DNA of 64,000 nucleotides from JBATTK01 sp049670505 (lineage in GTDB: Bacteria > Bacteroidota > Bacteroidia > Flavobacteriales > Flavobacteriaceae): assembly GCA_049670505.1 (NCBI GenBank), contig JBATTK010000032.1, positions 62,001 to 126,000 of the forward strand, read 5' to 3'. A model generated the notes under the pieces. That model saw nothing but the letters and a program-made list of their open reading frames with translations, had not been told where the DNA came from and searched no databases. A program made the translations under genes and the position numbers. Numbering within the stretch: position 1 is the stretch's first letter; every line of letters starts with the position of its first letter. This document shows positions 1-8,354 of the stretch, one piece after another.

Positions 1-1
1 T

Positions 2-1804
2 GCCAGTAGTTGTGGTCAGATAAATTTTCCCGTTCCAGCAAACGAATTTGAGATCGCTAAAATAGAACCCGTAAAAATCAAAATGTTAGCAGGGGACCAT
101 TATTTCATTGATTTTGGAAAAGCCTATTTTGGAACAGTTGAATTGGTAAGCAAGATAGAACAACAAGATAGTTTGATTATACATCTAGGAGAAAAGCTTT
201 TGGAAGAAAATCAGATAGACAGAAACCCCGGGGCTACTATCCGATATCAAAAGATAACACTCAATGTCTTAAAGGCTAATGACACAGTCTTAATAGATTT
301 ACCTCCCAATATAAAAAACACAAGTCCTCCTGCCGTTCAGCTACCCAAGTCTTTTGGGGTAATTATGCCATTTCGGTATGTTGAAATTGAAAACCTCAAA
401 ATTCCTATTGAAGATTTGCAAATATTTCAAAAAGTCTTTCATTACCGTTTTAATGATGAAGCCAGTTATTTTGAATCATCTGACAAAGTGTTGGATGCTA
501 TTTGGGATTTGTGCAAACATACCATCAAGGCAACCAGTTTTAGTGGTTTTTATCTTGATGGGGATAGGGAACGCCTACCCTATGAGGCAGATGCCTACAT
601 CAATCAACTAAGCCATTATGCCGTGGACAGTATTTATTCCATGGCTAGAAGAACAAATGCTTATTTTTTAGAAAATCCGACTTGGCCTACAGAGTGGTTA
701 TTACATACCGTTATGTTATTCTATCAAGATTTCATGTATACGGGCGACCTTGCCGTTCTGGAGAACAATTACGAAGTACTGAAACTAAAGACCCTCATGG
801 GTTTAGAAAGGGAAGATGGATTAATAAGTTCATCATCCGAAAAGATGACCCCTATATTGATCAAGGAATTAGGGTTTAAAAAACCGAGCACAAAAATCAA
901 GGATATTGTAGATTGGCCACCAAGCCAAAAAGATACGGGGTGGAAGTTAAAGACCGAAGCGGGCGAACGTGATGGCTATGAGATGATGCCCATAAATACG
1001 GTAGTAAACGCCTTTTATTATCATAACTTAAGGATAATGGCGAAAATAGCGTCCATTTTAGAAAACCAAAAAGAAGTTGAATTTTGGACGACAAAAGCGG
1101 AAAAAGTAAAAAAAACCATCAACGAAAAACTATTTGACCAAACAAAAGGCATCTATATCGATGGTGAAGGCTCAACGCATAGTGCATTACACGCCAATAT
1201 GTTTCCTTTGGCCTTTGATCTGGTTCCCAAAGAACATGTAAATACCGTTGTAAATTCTATTAAAAGTCGTGGCATGGCCTGTAGTGTTTATGGCTCACAA
1301 TATTTGTTAGAAGGTCTTTTCAAAAATGGAGAAGCGGATTATGCCATGCAATTGATTACGGACGCCACAACGGACAGAAGCTGGTGGAATATGATTCAAG
1401 TTGGTTCCACCATGACCATGGAGGCTTGGGACATAGTTTATAAGCCCAACCTTGATTGGAACCATGCGTGGGGCACGGCCCCGGCAAATATAATCACAAG
1501 ACATTTATGGGGGATAACACCAAAAAAACCAGGATTTAAAATCGCAACAATTCATCCTCAAATGGCCGATCTATCCTTTTCAAAAATAAAAGTGCCAACA
1601 ATCAATGGTTGTATTGTTGGTAAATTCAGAAAGGTAGGTGATGAACAAATTTTCCAAATAACATTACCTGACCAGATGGAGGCTGAATTTTTTATTCCAA
1701 AAAACACCCTAAGGGTAAAACTTAACGGAAAACTCATTGATAGGAATAGCGATGGTTTTCTAATGATAACAAGTGGTTTGAATACTATTATTTTAAATCA
1801 ATAA
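2..1804 (+). CDS. Alpha-L-rhamnosidase-like glycoside hydrolase (GH78), 5' end outside window
   Basis: The reading frame is already open at base 2, so the N-terminus lies upstream; the first internal Met is at 83. The visible part is a beta-sandwich start followed by an (alpha/alpha)6-barrel. It carries a GH78-type acidic motif (LDGDRERLPYEADAY, about 175 codons from base 2) and the C-terminal hallmark WNHAWGTAPANI followed by a beta-sandwich tail. GH78 enzymes release L-rhamnose from glycans and glycosides, usually in the periplasm or at the cell surface. A GH3 gene and a Nudix-type regulator lie just downstream, so this may be the edge of a glycan-utilisation locus. The family call is firm; the substrate is inferred. 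Confidence 0.8.
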   Translation, partial: ASSCGQINFPVPANEFEIAKIEPVKIKMLAGDHYFIDFGKAYFGTVELVSKIEQQDSLIIHLGEKLLEENQIDRNPGATIRYQKITLNVLKANDTVLIDLPPNIKNTSPPAVQLPKSFGVIMPFRYVEIENLKIPIEDLQIFQKVFHYRFNDEASYFESSDKVLDAIWDLCKHTIKATSFSGFYLDGDRERLPYEADAYINQLSHYAVDSIYSMARRTNAYFLENPTWPTEWLLHTVMLFYQDFMYTGDLAVLENNYEVLKLKTLMGLEREDGLISSSSEKMTPILIKELGFKKPSTKIKDIVDWPPSQKDTGWKLKTEAGERDGYEMMPINTVVNAFYYHNLRIMAKIASILENQKEVEFWTTKAEKVKKTINEKLFDQTKGIYIDGEGSTHSALHANMFPLAFDLVPKEHVNTVVNSIKSRGMACSVYGSQYLLEGLFKNGEADYAMQLITDATTDRSWWNMIQVGSTMTMEAWDIVYKPNLDWNHAWGTAPANIITRHLWGITPKKPGFKIATIHPQMADLSFSKIKVPTINGCIVGKFRKVGDEQIFQITLPDQMEAEFFIPKNTLRVKLNGKLIDRNSDGFLMITSGLNTIILNQ

Positions 1805-1950
1805 TGATCAACCAAAAAATAGACCTTAACAGGGTCTTTGATGGCTTTTACAAAATATAAGAAGCTGCTAAAACCGTTATTGGTCGAATTTAATATAGCC
1901 TAAACAGATATATGATAGGATTTTGCTAAATTTCAGGAAATTTCCTACTT

Positions 1951-2061
1951 ATGATGAACTACATTACCCTGTTTTGCTTCTTTGCCATATGTTTTATTTT
2001 GGCCTGTATCCTGATTGCTTTGTTCTCGGAAGATTCGAGTGATTCTGATGCAAGAACATAA
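1951..2061 (+). CDS. Possible 36-aa single-pass membrane peptide
   Basis: A 36-codon frame opens with two Met codons and encodes a strongly hydrophobic stretch of about 20 residues (ITLFCFFAICFILACILIAL), then an acidic Ser/Asp tail (SEDSSDSD). This layout suits a small single-pass membrane protein. No clear ribosome-binding site or conserved family was recognised, and chance AT-rich open frames of this length are common. Confidence 0.2.
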   Translation: MMNYITLFCFFAICFILACILIALFSEDSSDSDART

Positions 2062-2265
2062 TCAAATAAGTCTGAATAAACGATTAGTTTGGTATGTAGA
2101 CCACCGAAGCATGTCCGCCTGTGGAGGTTTGAAGTGGAAGGTTTTCCCGACTTCCGTTGGGGCATGAGGTTCATATTTAAAACCTCATCCCATGAAATCT
2201 AATCTGGAATACCGGATTATATTCCCATTCCAGCGACGTATAATTTTGTATGGACGGAGTAGACC

Positions 2266-2300
2266 AAAAACCCTAGTGTCCCATAAAAGGTTGGGTTTTT
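2266..2300 (-). terminator. Hairpin downstream of the GH3 gene
   Basis: Perfect 8-bp arms AAAAACCC (2266-2273) and GGGTTTTT (2293-2300) enclose a 19-nt loop. Read on the minus strand the hairpin lies about 60 bp after the GH3 stop and its right arm ends in a U run, as in a rho-independent terminator. The loop contains AGTGTCCCATAAAAGGTT, which recurs inverted at 41999-42016. Confidence 0.45.
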
Positions 2301-2360
2301 AAATCCAGTAAAATACTTCCTAATTCATAAAGTCATTACTCTTTTTGTTGGCGCAAAAGA

Positions 2361-4304
2361 TCAAAAAGTCAATCCATGTCCAAAAGGATATAATGGGTTC
2401 TGGGAATCATGGGGTACATCTTCTTTTTGGTTTTCAACGGCCTCTATTGAAGAAGGAATTTCGATGGGCAGCTTGCCTGAAGGACTGAACTTGCCGAAAA
2501 TCAATTGTAAAATGATTTCATCTTGACAGTCGAAATCCGCAATTACTGCTTTACTGGCGGCATTGATGTCAGGTACCACGGAAGGACGGTCCATTTTCAA
2601 AATAGTTACCGTTGGTTTTGAGTTTATCAATTCCAATATATCCTCTTTCTCATCTGCAGGAAAATCAAGTCTCCCTTGGGGAAAAAACCGCTCCAACAAA
2701 TCGTCACCTGATGGTGGGGAAGAGGGGGTTTCCAATTTTTTGATAATGACATCGGCTTCAGAAACATTGGGGACAATTTGGGGAAAAGACTTGTCCAGTC
2801 CCTCTGTCATACCTTCAATATAGATTTTTCTATCTAAGGAGAGTGGCAAGAATTTGTTCTCGTTCTTTAGCAATACCAAGGCCCTACGTTGCGCTTCCTT
2901 CCCTTTGGCAACAAAATCGGGGTGGCCCACGATATACAGTTCGGTAGTATCGACGTACGGATTATCAAAAAGTCCTAACTTAAACTTATCCCTAAAAATG
3001 CGTCGAAGCGATGTGTCCAATCGTTCCTCCAAAATGGAATTCTCTTCCAATAATTGCATAATCAAATCGGGTCTGGATTCGCCCCCCAGCATATCGCAAC
3101 CGGCATCGAGTATTTTTTTGACTCGTTCTTTTTCCGATAAATGTTCCACTCCCCAGGCTGACGCTGCCTTAACGGGCATATCGGTGACCAAGCCCCAATC
3201 TGTACAGACGACCCCTTGAAAATTGAGTGAATCCCGAAGCAATCCGGTAATAATCTCTTTATTGAACGCAAAGCCTACTTCTTCGCTGGTCTGTCCGTTT
3301 GGAATGCCATAGTATGGCATAATCTGGGCAGTTTTTGCCTTTAGGGCACCATCTATAAAGGGAATCACATGGTAATCGAAATTATTTCCGGGATAGGCTT
3401 GTCCCTTGCCGCTGGCAAAGTGCGAATCCCAGCCATCTTCTTGGGGCCCACCTCCCGAAAAATGTTTGGTCATACAGGCGACACTGGTATTGGACAGGCT
3501 GTCTCCTTGAAACCCCAAGACATAGGCTTCTGTGAGCTTTGCGGCCAACTCGGCATCTTCACTGAAGCAACCATTTACCCTCGTCCACCGCGGTTCCGTG
3601 GCCAAATCGGCCATGGGATGCAGGGCCAAACGCAGCCCGAGTGCTAAATATTCCTTACGCGCAATGTTTCCAAATTCCCGTACCAAAGCAGAATCTCGTG
3701 TTGCCCCCATGCCCAATTGGGAGGGCCAACGTGAATAGAAACTAGAGGCTACTGCGGTTCCGGCATCAAAACCTGCGCCATGCCTAGGGTCGGTTGCAAT
3801 CGTAACGGGAATGCCCAAACGTGTCCTTTCCGCCAACTTTTGGATATTATTGTTCCACTGGGCAGTTTCCAAAGCAGATGGAGTCTCCATGACATTGAAA
3901 TGGTTCATTTTTTTTCTTAATACCTGTTCTGGTGTTGTTTCCAACAAAAGAGAAAATAGATTGGTAATCGAGGGTATCTTGTTCAATCCTCCCCCATCTC
4001 TCATGATGGTCATATTTATAAAAAGGGAACCTGCCTTTTCCTCCAATGTCATTTGACCCAATAGATCAGTAATTCGTGCATCGATTTCAGCATTACTGTC
4101 CTCATAGGTATCCAGTTTCCCATTCTTGTTCAAGTCCCTGAATTCTTTGCCATTGCTGGTCAAGGTCGGGGCCTCTTCACCTGCCAAATCCATATTTGAA
4201 GATGCCTGCACCTTCCACTTTATCCAAAAGACAAGGAATGTCAATAATAAAACAAGGATCAGACCGCCCAATATTTTTCCGATGATTTTTATAAATCGTT
4301 TCAT
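2361..4304 (-). CDS. GH3 family beta-glucosidase-like enzyme, membrane-anchored
   Basis: The 647-residue product starts with a charged n-region and one hydrophobic helix (about residues 9-28), so it is probably anchored in or exported across the inner membrane. A calcium-loop-like motif (DLNKNGKLDTYED) follows, then the GH3 (beta/alpha)8 domain with DPRHG, KHFSGGGP and the nucleophile motif CTDWG (Asp369). A second alpha/beta sandwich domain ends in YPFGHGLTF. GH3 enzymes remove terminal beta-linked sugars from oligosaccharides. The gene is divergent from an NrtR-type regulator, and a candidate operator ends 4 bp upstream of its ATG. The family call is secure; the sugar is not. Confidence 0.88.
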   Translation of the reverse strand: MKRFIKIIGKILGGLILVLLLTFLVFWIKWKVQASSNMDLAGEEAPTLTSNGKEFRDLNKNGKLDTYEDSNAEIDARITDLLGQMTLEEKAGSLFINMTIMRDGGGLNKIPSITNLFSLLLETTPEQVLRKKMNHFNVMETPSALETAQWNNNIQKLAERTRLGIPVTIATDPRHGAGFDAGTAVASSFYSRWPSQLGMGATRDSALVREFGNIARKEYLALGLRLALHPMADLATEPRWTRVNGCFSEDAELAAKLTEAYVLGFQGDSLSNTSVACMTKHFSGGGPQEDGWDSHFASGKGQAYPGNNFDYHVIPFIDGALKAKTAQIMPYYGIPNGQTSEEVGFAFNKEIITGLLRDSLNFQGVVCTDWGLVTDMPVKAASAWGVEHLSEKERVKKILDAGCDMLGGESRPDLIMQLLEENSILEERLDTSLRRIFRDKFKLGLFDNPYVDTTELYIVGHPDFVAKGKEAQRRALVLLKNENKFLPLSLDRKIYIEGMTEGLDKSFPQIVPNVSEADVIIKKLETPSSPPSGDDLLERFFPQGRLDFPADEKEDILELINSKPTVTILKMDRPSVVPDINAASKAVIADFDCQDEIILQLIFGKFSPSGKLPIEIPSSIEAVENQKEDVPHDSQNPLYPFGHGLTF

Positions 4305-4307
4305 TTA

Positions 4308-4330
4308 TATTTTATTAAATTGACACAATA
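4308..4330. promoter_or_regulatory. Operator candidate 1 for the NrtR-type regulator
   Basis: This 23-bp element ends in TTGACACAATA and matches a second element 40 bp downstream at 20 of 23 positions. It begins 4 bp upstream of the GH3 start codon on the minus strand, overlapping the leader or ribosome-binding region. The AATA end and TATT start give partial dyad symmetry. Position and duplication next to a regulator gene suggest a binding site; this is inference. Confidence 0.5.
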
Positions 4331-4347
4331 TAAAAAGAATTTTTAAT

Positions 4348-4370
4348 TATTGTATTCATTTGACACAATA
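4348..4370. promoter_or_regulatory. Operator candidate 2 for the NrtR-type regulator
   Basis: This second copy of the 23-bp element also ends in TTGACACAATA. It has a clearer dyad, TTATTGT (4347-4353) against ACAATAA (4365-4371). It ends 4 bp before the regulator's ATG at 4375, which would suit autorepression. The 40-bp spacing from copy 1 is close to four helical turns. Confidence 0.55.
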
Positions 4371-4374
4371 AGAT

Positions 4375-5169
4375 ATGAACAGTATACCCGATTCCCAGGT
4401 AAAGGATTTCGAAAACCAAATCGAGGATTTTCTACCCAACCACTCCGTTGATTGTGTGATTTTAGGATATGAAAACCAACAACTTAAGGTCTTGCTCTTA
4501 CAATGGAAAATGAACGGATCTTGGTGTCTACCTGGCGGATTTATATTTAAGAATGAAGATATTGATGATGCGGCACATAGGGTACTACAAGAAAGAACGT
4601 GTTTGAACGAGATTTTTTTAAACCAGTTTCACACTTTTGGTAGACAACATCGGGCTGCACAACCTAACAGTAATGAATACCGCTTACTTACTGAAAGTAT
4701 GTACAAACTTGGTTTTACCAAGCCGAAGGTATTGCAATGGTTCAATAAAAGGTTTATCACTACAGGCTATTTTGCATTGGTGGATATTGCAAGGGCACGG
4801 CCCCAACCGGATTTTTTGAGTGCGGTGTGCGAATGGAAAGATGTAGGCACTATTCCCCCATTAATTTTAGATCATCAAGAAATTTTGGAAAAGGCCATAG
4901 AGCATCTACGCCTGCGATTAAACTATGTTCCCTTAGGTCTGTCCCTGTTACCTATAAAGTTTACCATGCAGGATTTGCAAAAATTGTACGAGGCCATTTT
5001 GGACAAACCTTTGGAGCGCAGCAATTTTCAAAGGAAAATACTTAAGCTCGATTTTCTTAACCGTCATGAAAAACAAATGACAGGTGCGGCGAACAAGGCT
5101 CCTTATTTGTATTCCTTTAAATCAAGGAAATATCATGATTTATTGGCGGATGGAATTGGCTTTTTATAA
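4375..5169 (+). CDS. NrtR-family transcriptional regulator (Nudix-like sensor plus winged helix)
   Basis: The 264-residue protein has an N-terminal Nudix fold (about residues 20-165; VDCVILGY, GSWCLPGGF) and a C-terminal winged-helix segment (about 190-260; FTMQDLQKLYEAIL). The Nudix box is degenerate: the usual REXXEE catalytic signature reads RVLQER, so hydrolase activity is unlikely and ligand sensing is more plausible. In Bacteroidota such proteins control sugar and NAD metabolism genes, AraR-type regulators of arabinose use among them. Here it is divergent from the GH3 gene, and paired operator candidates fill the 70-bp gap. I infer that it represses GH3 and itself. Confidence 0.82.
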   Translation: MNSIPDSQVKDFENQIEDFLPNHSVDCVILGYENQQLKVLLLQWKMNGSWCLPGGFIFKNEDIDDAAHRVLQERTCLNEIFLNQFHTFGRQHRAAQPNSNEYRLLTESMYKLGFTKPKVLQWFNKRFITTGYFALVDIARARPQPDFLSAVCEWKDVGTIPPLILDHQEILEKAIEHLRLRLNYVPLGLSLLPIKFTMQDLQKLYEAILDKPLERSNFQRKILKLDFLNRHEKQMTGAANKAPYLYSFKSRKYHDLLADGIGFL

Positions 5170-5461
5170 ATGGGCGCAACAATATCTTTATTCTTATGGC
5201 TGATTTCAACTGCTCAGACCTTTTGGAGATTTCTTGGAACCTATTTTTTGGGATTATGAAAGATGAACTGCTTCCCAAGAATGGTTCGTTTTTAGGAACT
5301 TTCAGAACGGTCTGGTGTATAGAACGTAGGGTTTTAAAGTTAATAAATTTTCAGTTTAGCGGTGCCAAATTTAAAAATTTGTAGGTCTTTGAAATAAGCA
5401 AAAACCTCTTGGAAGGCCTGAATTAGCTATGTTTTATATACGGTGCTGTATACAGTATTTT
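5170..5461. other. Intergenic region without recognised features
   Basis: This gap of about 290 bp lies between the convergent regulator and the NTF2-like gene. It contains an open frame (5196-5384, +) without family resemblance or ribosome-binding site. I see no strong hairpin or RNA gene. Confidence 0.4.
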
Positions 5462-5872
5462 TTACAATCGTCTATCTTTCTCTTGTATTTCAAGGTCATT
5501 AATACTGGCGTATCTTTTATCCATTAGACCATTTTTGTCAAATTCCCAGTTCTCATTACCGTATGCTCTGAACCATTTTCCATTTTGGTTTTTATATTCG
5601 TATTCAAATCTAACAGCTATTCTATTTTCTGTATGTGCCCAGTATTCTTTCTTTAATTTATAGTCTAACTCGTTTTTCCATTTTTCCGACAAAAAAGTTA
5701 CAATTTCCTCTCGACCATTAATGAATGTGTTTCGATTTCGCCATTCACTATCAACAGTATATGCGAAACTTACTTTTTCTGGATTTTGAGAATTCCAGGC
5801 ATCTTCCGCCATTTGAATTTTTTGTTTTGCAGTTTCCAATGTAAATGGTGGCAGCGGAGGTTTTTGTTTCAT
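5462..5872 (-). CDS. DUF1348 / NTF2-like protein
   Basis: The 136-residue protein begins PPLPPFTLETAKQKIQMAED and continues with AYTVDSEWRNRNTFINGREEI and RFEYEYKNQNGKWFRAYGNE. These are the conserved blocks of the DUF1348 branch of the NTF2/SnoaL-like fold, a cone-shaped small-molecule pocket. Biochemical function is unknown. It ends at KDRRL, slightly shorter than family members I remember, which run on about 10-15 residues. It lies 11 bp after the DJ-1-like gene on the same strand, so the two are probably co-transcribed. Confidence 0.75.
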   Translation of the reverse strand: MKQKPPLPPFTLETAKQKIQMAEDAWNSQNPEKVSFAYTVDSEWRNRNTFINGREEIVTFLSEKWKNELDYKLKKEYWAHTENRIAVRFEYEYKNQNGKWFRAYGNENWEFDKNGLMDKRYASINDLEIQEKDRRL

Positions 5873-5883
5873 AGTTTAAGCAT

Positions 5884-6567
5884 TTAATCCGTTAATAAAT
5901 CTATCATTTTAATGGCAACGCTTGACGCAGATGCTGGGTTTTGACCAGTTATGAGATTTTTGTCCACAACAGTATAAGAAGAAAAATCTTTTCCCTTACT
6001 ATATATTCCCCCTAGCGCTGTTAATTTGGATTCCAATAGAAATGGCACCACTTTCTCGGCTCCAACACCTATTTCTTCCGAATCTGCAAAGGATGTAATT
6101 TTTCTTCCCTTTACAAATACATTACCATTAGGAGCAACAGCGTCCACAAGAACCGAGACTCCATGACACATTGCTGCAATTCCCTTCTCTTCTTGTATAA
6201 AATGTTGTAGTGTATTGTTTAATAACGGATTATTTACAAAATCCCACATTGGCCCGTGACCTCCTGGAAAATATACCAAATCATACGCTGATGGATTCAC
6301 TTCGTCTAACCTTAAACTAGTATTCATAAGAAACATGGCGGTTTTATCACCTTTAAATCTAATAGTGTCTTCCGTCATCCAATCCTCTGATTCGCTGACA
6401 GGATCTATCGGAATATTTCCACCTTCGACAGAAGCAATTTCAACATGTATGCTTTCTTCTCTTAGTCTAAAATAGGGTGTCGCAACCTCTTCTAGCCAGA
6501 CCCCAGTTTTCAGCCCGGATTCACCTAGATTATTATGTGATGTTGTAATAAAAAGTACTCTTTTCAT
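5884..6567 (-). CDS. DJ-1/PfpI family protein, Hsp31-like (copy A)
   Basis: The 227-residue product shows the DJ-1/PfpI fold: MKRVLFITTS at the start, FPGGHGPM (100-107), the nucleophile elbow AAMCHGV with Cys134-His135, and a C-terminal TGQNPASASSVA block. Hsp31-type members act as glyoxalase III or deglycase-like enzymes and chaperones against methylglyoxal and oxidative stress. A diverged second copy lies upstream on the same strand (6741-7415), with similar length and the same N-terminal motif, so the pair probably arose by tandem duplication. Confidence 0.82.
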   Translation of the reverse strand: MKRVLFITTSHNNLGESGLKTGVWLEEVATPYFRLREESIHVEIASVEGGNIPIDPVSESEDWMTEDTIRFKGDKTAMFLMNTSLRLDEVNPSAYDLVYFPGGHGPMWDFVNNPLLNNTLQHFIQEEKGIAAMCHGVSVLVDAVAPNGNVFVKGRKITSFADSEEIGVGAEKVVPFLLESKLTALGGIYSKGKDFSSYTVVDKNLITGQNPASASSVAIKMIDLLTD

Positions 6568-6740
6568 GCTTTTTTTATAATTTTATAGTTTTCATATAGA
6601 CCAAAACAAATATAATTTTCAACCTATATCTTTTTTCTAGATGCTATTCCATTGATTTGTTCCCTTCTTGAATCTTAAGTCGAAAAAGAATTTACTCTCC
6701 TCTAATAAAACTTCTTTAGGGTTAATCGTTTGTTACGAAT

Positions 6741-7415
6741 TTAATGCTCCAATAAATCAATCATATTAAGCGCAACACCCGATGCAGAGGCAGGATTTTG
6801 ACCAGTGACTATATTTCCATCATTTACAACATACGATTCAAAAGGTTTCGTATGTGTAAATATTCCTCCTTGTTTTATGAGCTCTTCATCAAGCATAAAC
6901 GGAATTACATCTCCTAAAAAATGGTTGTCAATATCTTCTTCTGCTTTTGTAAATGAATTAATTTTTTTTCCTTCTAATAAGTTGCTGCCATCTGATAAAA
7001 TGACATTCAGTAGCGCACTAGGTCCATGGCATACTGCGCCAATAACTTTTTCATTTTCATAGGCTTCTTTAATGATTTTTTTCACCAATGGATTATGGAC
7101 CATATCTGCCATTAATCCTAAGCCTCCAGGAAAAAAAATCGCATCATAAGCGGACGTATTAACATTACTTAATTCATAGCTGAATTTGAGTCTTTTAAAT
7201 CCATTGCTTTCCATGAAATTCTTACTGGTATTTTCAGATGAATTATAACCAACATAAGGTGGGGTACCGCCAAGTATGCTCGCAAAATCTACCGTAAAAC
7301 CTTTATTTATAAATTCAAAATAAGGATCCGCTATCTCTGAAAATTCGTATCCTGCTGGGTGTTTTCCGGTACCTGTCATACTAGTACTGGTAACAACAAA
7401 AAGTATATGCTTCAT
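6741..7415 (-). CDS. DJ-1/PfpI family protein, Hsp31-like (copy B)
   Basis: I chose the ATG at 7415 (MKHILFVVTS) over an in-frame TTG four codons upstream, because this start aligns exactly with copy A (MKRVLFITTS). The protein has FPGGLG (95-100), the elbow IGAVCHGPSALL with Cys129-His130, and TGQNPASASGVALNMIDLL near the C-terminus. It is a probable glyoxalase- or chaperone-like stress protein of the cytoplasm. It lies downstream of an alpha/beta hydrolase; a 14-bp inverted repeat separates them. Confidence 0.82.
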   Translation of the reverse strand: MKHILFVVTSTSMTGTGKHPAGYEFSEIADPYFEFINKGFTVDFASILGGTPPYVGYNSSENTSKNFMESNGFKRLKFSYELSNVNTSAYDAIFFPGGLGLMADMVHNPLVKKIIKEAYENEKVIGAVCHGPSALLNVILSDGSNLLEGKKINSFTKAEEDIDNHFLGDVIPFMLDEELIKQGGIFTHTKPFESYVVNDGNIVTGQNPASASGVALNMIDLLEH

Positions 7416-7430
7416 AATTATCTTCAATAA

Positions 7431-7493
7431 ACATGCGAAACATGCATTTCAATCTAGTGGATTGTTTCTCATGTTTCGCATGTAGTTATTTAT
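7431..7493. repeat. Long perfect inverted repeat between hydrolase and DJ-1 gene
   Basis: Arms ACATGCGAAACATG (7431-7444) and CATGTTTCGCATGT (7480-7493) are perfect complements over 14 bp around a 35-nt loop. No U tract follows on the minus strand, so it is not a standard terminator. It could be a regulator-binding dyad, an RNA-processing stem or an attenuator ahead of the DJ-1-like gene. Confidence 0.6.
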
Positions 7494-7502
7494 TCTCTTA
7501 TT

Positions 7503-8234
7503 TTAACTTATTGCTATTTGATTTAGGGCTTTGCCTAAATTTTCAGGACCGGTAACCAATGGAACATGACCGTCTTCTAGGGTAACTACTTCATTAATAC
7601 CAGTAGCTGTTTGTGCCTGTCTTTGAGCTTTTAAGGAGATGACCCTATCCTTGGTAGTTTCCACATAGGCTTTAGGTACATCATTAAAGTTATTACCTGT
7701 TTCAACAGCCTCAAAAAATGGTTTTGTAGCTTGTTTTACTAATTTTGGTAATGCATAATCAACTTGTTCATCAGTCGCTCCGGTCATGATTACATCTTTA
7801 ACTGCCTGTCTACCTAAAGTAGCATAACTTTCGTCCTCTGAAAAAATCATACTTGCCAATAATTCACTTCCTTCATCTTCCTTGAAAATTTGAACCGCAG
7901 GTTTATTATTGTAAGGTATCGCTGAAGCTACAAACACAAGCTTCTCAATGAATTCCTTCGATTCTTCTGCCACTTTGGATATGATATATCCAGCAAAACT
8001 ATGTGCAACTAAAATTACTGGCTCTGCTATTTTATCAAGTTCCTTTCTTACGGAGTCTGCATAAAGTTGAAGTGAAATTTCTGAGATAGGTGTTTTATCA
8101 TCACCATGACCAGGTAAATCAAAAGCGATTACTTTATGACCTTCTTTTTGCAAAAAAGGGATTGTTTCTCCCCAAGACCATGCGCCTTCCCATGCACCAT
8201 GAACTAATAGGATTGTTTTATTTGAATTTTTCAT
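7503..8234 (-). CDS. Alpha/beta hydrolase, methylesterase-like
   Basis: The 243-residue protein has the oxyanion loop VHGAWEGAWSW (11-21), the nucleophile elbow AHSFAG with Ser79, and the late histidine block LEDGHVPL. These place it in the compact methylesterase/hydroxynitrile-lyase-like branch (EstC or SABP2 type). Such enzymes cleave small carboxylic esters in the cytoplasm; the substrate here is unknown. It sits among tautomerase, DJ-1 and SDR genes on the same strand. Confidence 0.8.
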   Translation of the reverse strand: MKNSNKTILLVHGAWEGAWSWGETIPFLQKEGHKVIAFDLPGHGDDKTPISEISLQLYADSVRKELDKIAEPVILVAHSFAGYIISKVAEESKEFIEKLVFVASAIPYNNKPAVQIFKEDEGSELLASMIFSEDESYATLGRQAVKDVIMTGATDEQVDYALPKLVKQATKPFFEAVETGNNFNDVPKAYVETTKDRVISLKAQRQAQTATGINEVVTLEDGHVPLVTGPENLGKALNQIAIS

Positions 8235-8301
8235 TGTTAAATTTTTTTATTATTAAGATTGATGCAAATTTTTATTAAGTATTGCATTTGAATACTCGAT
8301 A

Positions 8302-8337
8302 AAACAGTAACTCGAGTTATAGTACGAGTTACTGTTT
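8302..8337 (-). terminator. Rho-independent terminator after the tautomerase gene
   Basis: Perfect 13-bp arms AAACAGTAACTCG (8302-8314) and CGAGTTACTGTTT (8325-8337) enclose a 10-nt loop. On the minus strand the stem is followed by TTTTATC. It lies 18 bp past the tautomerase stop and separates that gene from the hydrolase unit. Confidence 0.65.
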
Positions 8338-8354
8338 ATTCTTAAGCAGTTTTG

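Larger units (their letters stand above)
1805..2360. other. Intergenic region with short inverted repeats
   Basis: No convincing long gene is present. The stretch holds a possible 36-codon membrane ORF at 1951-2061. It also holds three small inverted repeats: ATGAGGTT/AACCTCAT at 2164-2188, CTGGAAT/ATTCCAG at 2204-2233, and a terminator-like hairpin at 2266-2300 near the GH3 stop. A minus-strand open frame at 1959-2174 overlaps the small ORF and resembles no family I recognise. The several stem-loops could be remains of a decayed mobile element, but nothing proves this. Confidence 0.4.

Noticed and set aside
1821..1837. Short AGACC/GGTCT stem after the GH78 gene as a terminator
   Set aside because: The arms are only 5 bp and no clear U run follows, so it is too weak to list.
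1959..2174. 71-codon minus-strand open frame
   Set aside because: It has no recognisable family or ribosome-binding site, overlaps hairpins and the better membrane-peptide candidate, and reads like chance AT-rich sequence.
5196..5384. 62-codon open frame after the NrtR-type gene
   Set aside because: No start signal or family features; it is a chance frame in AT-rich spacer.
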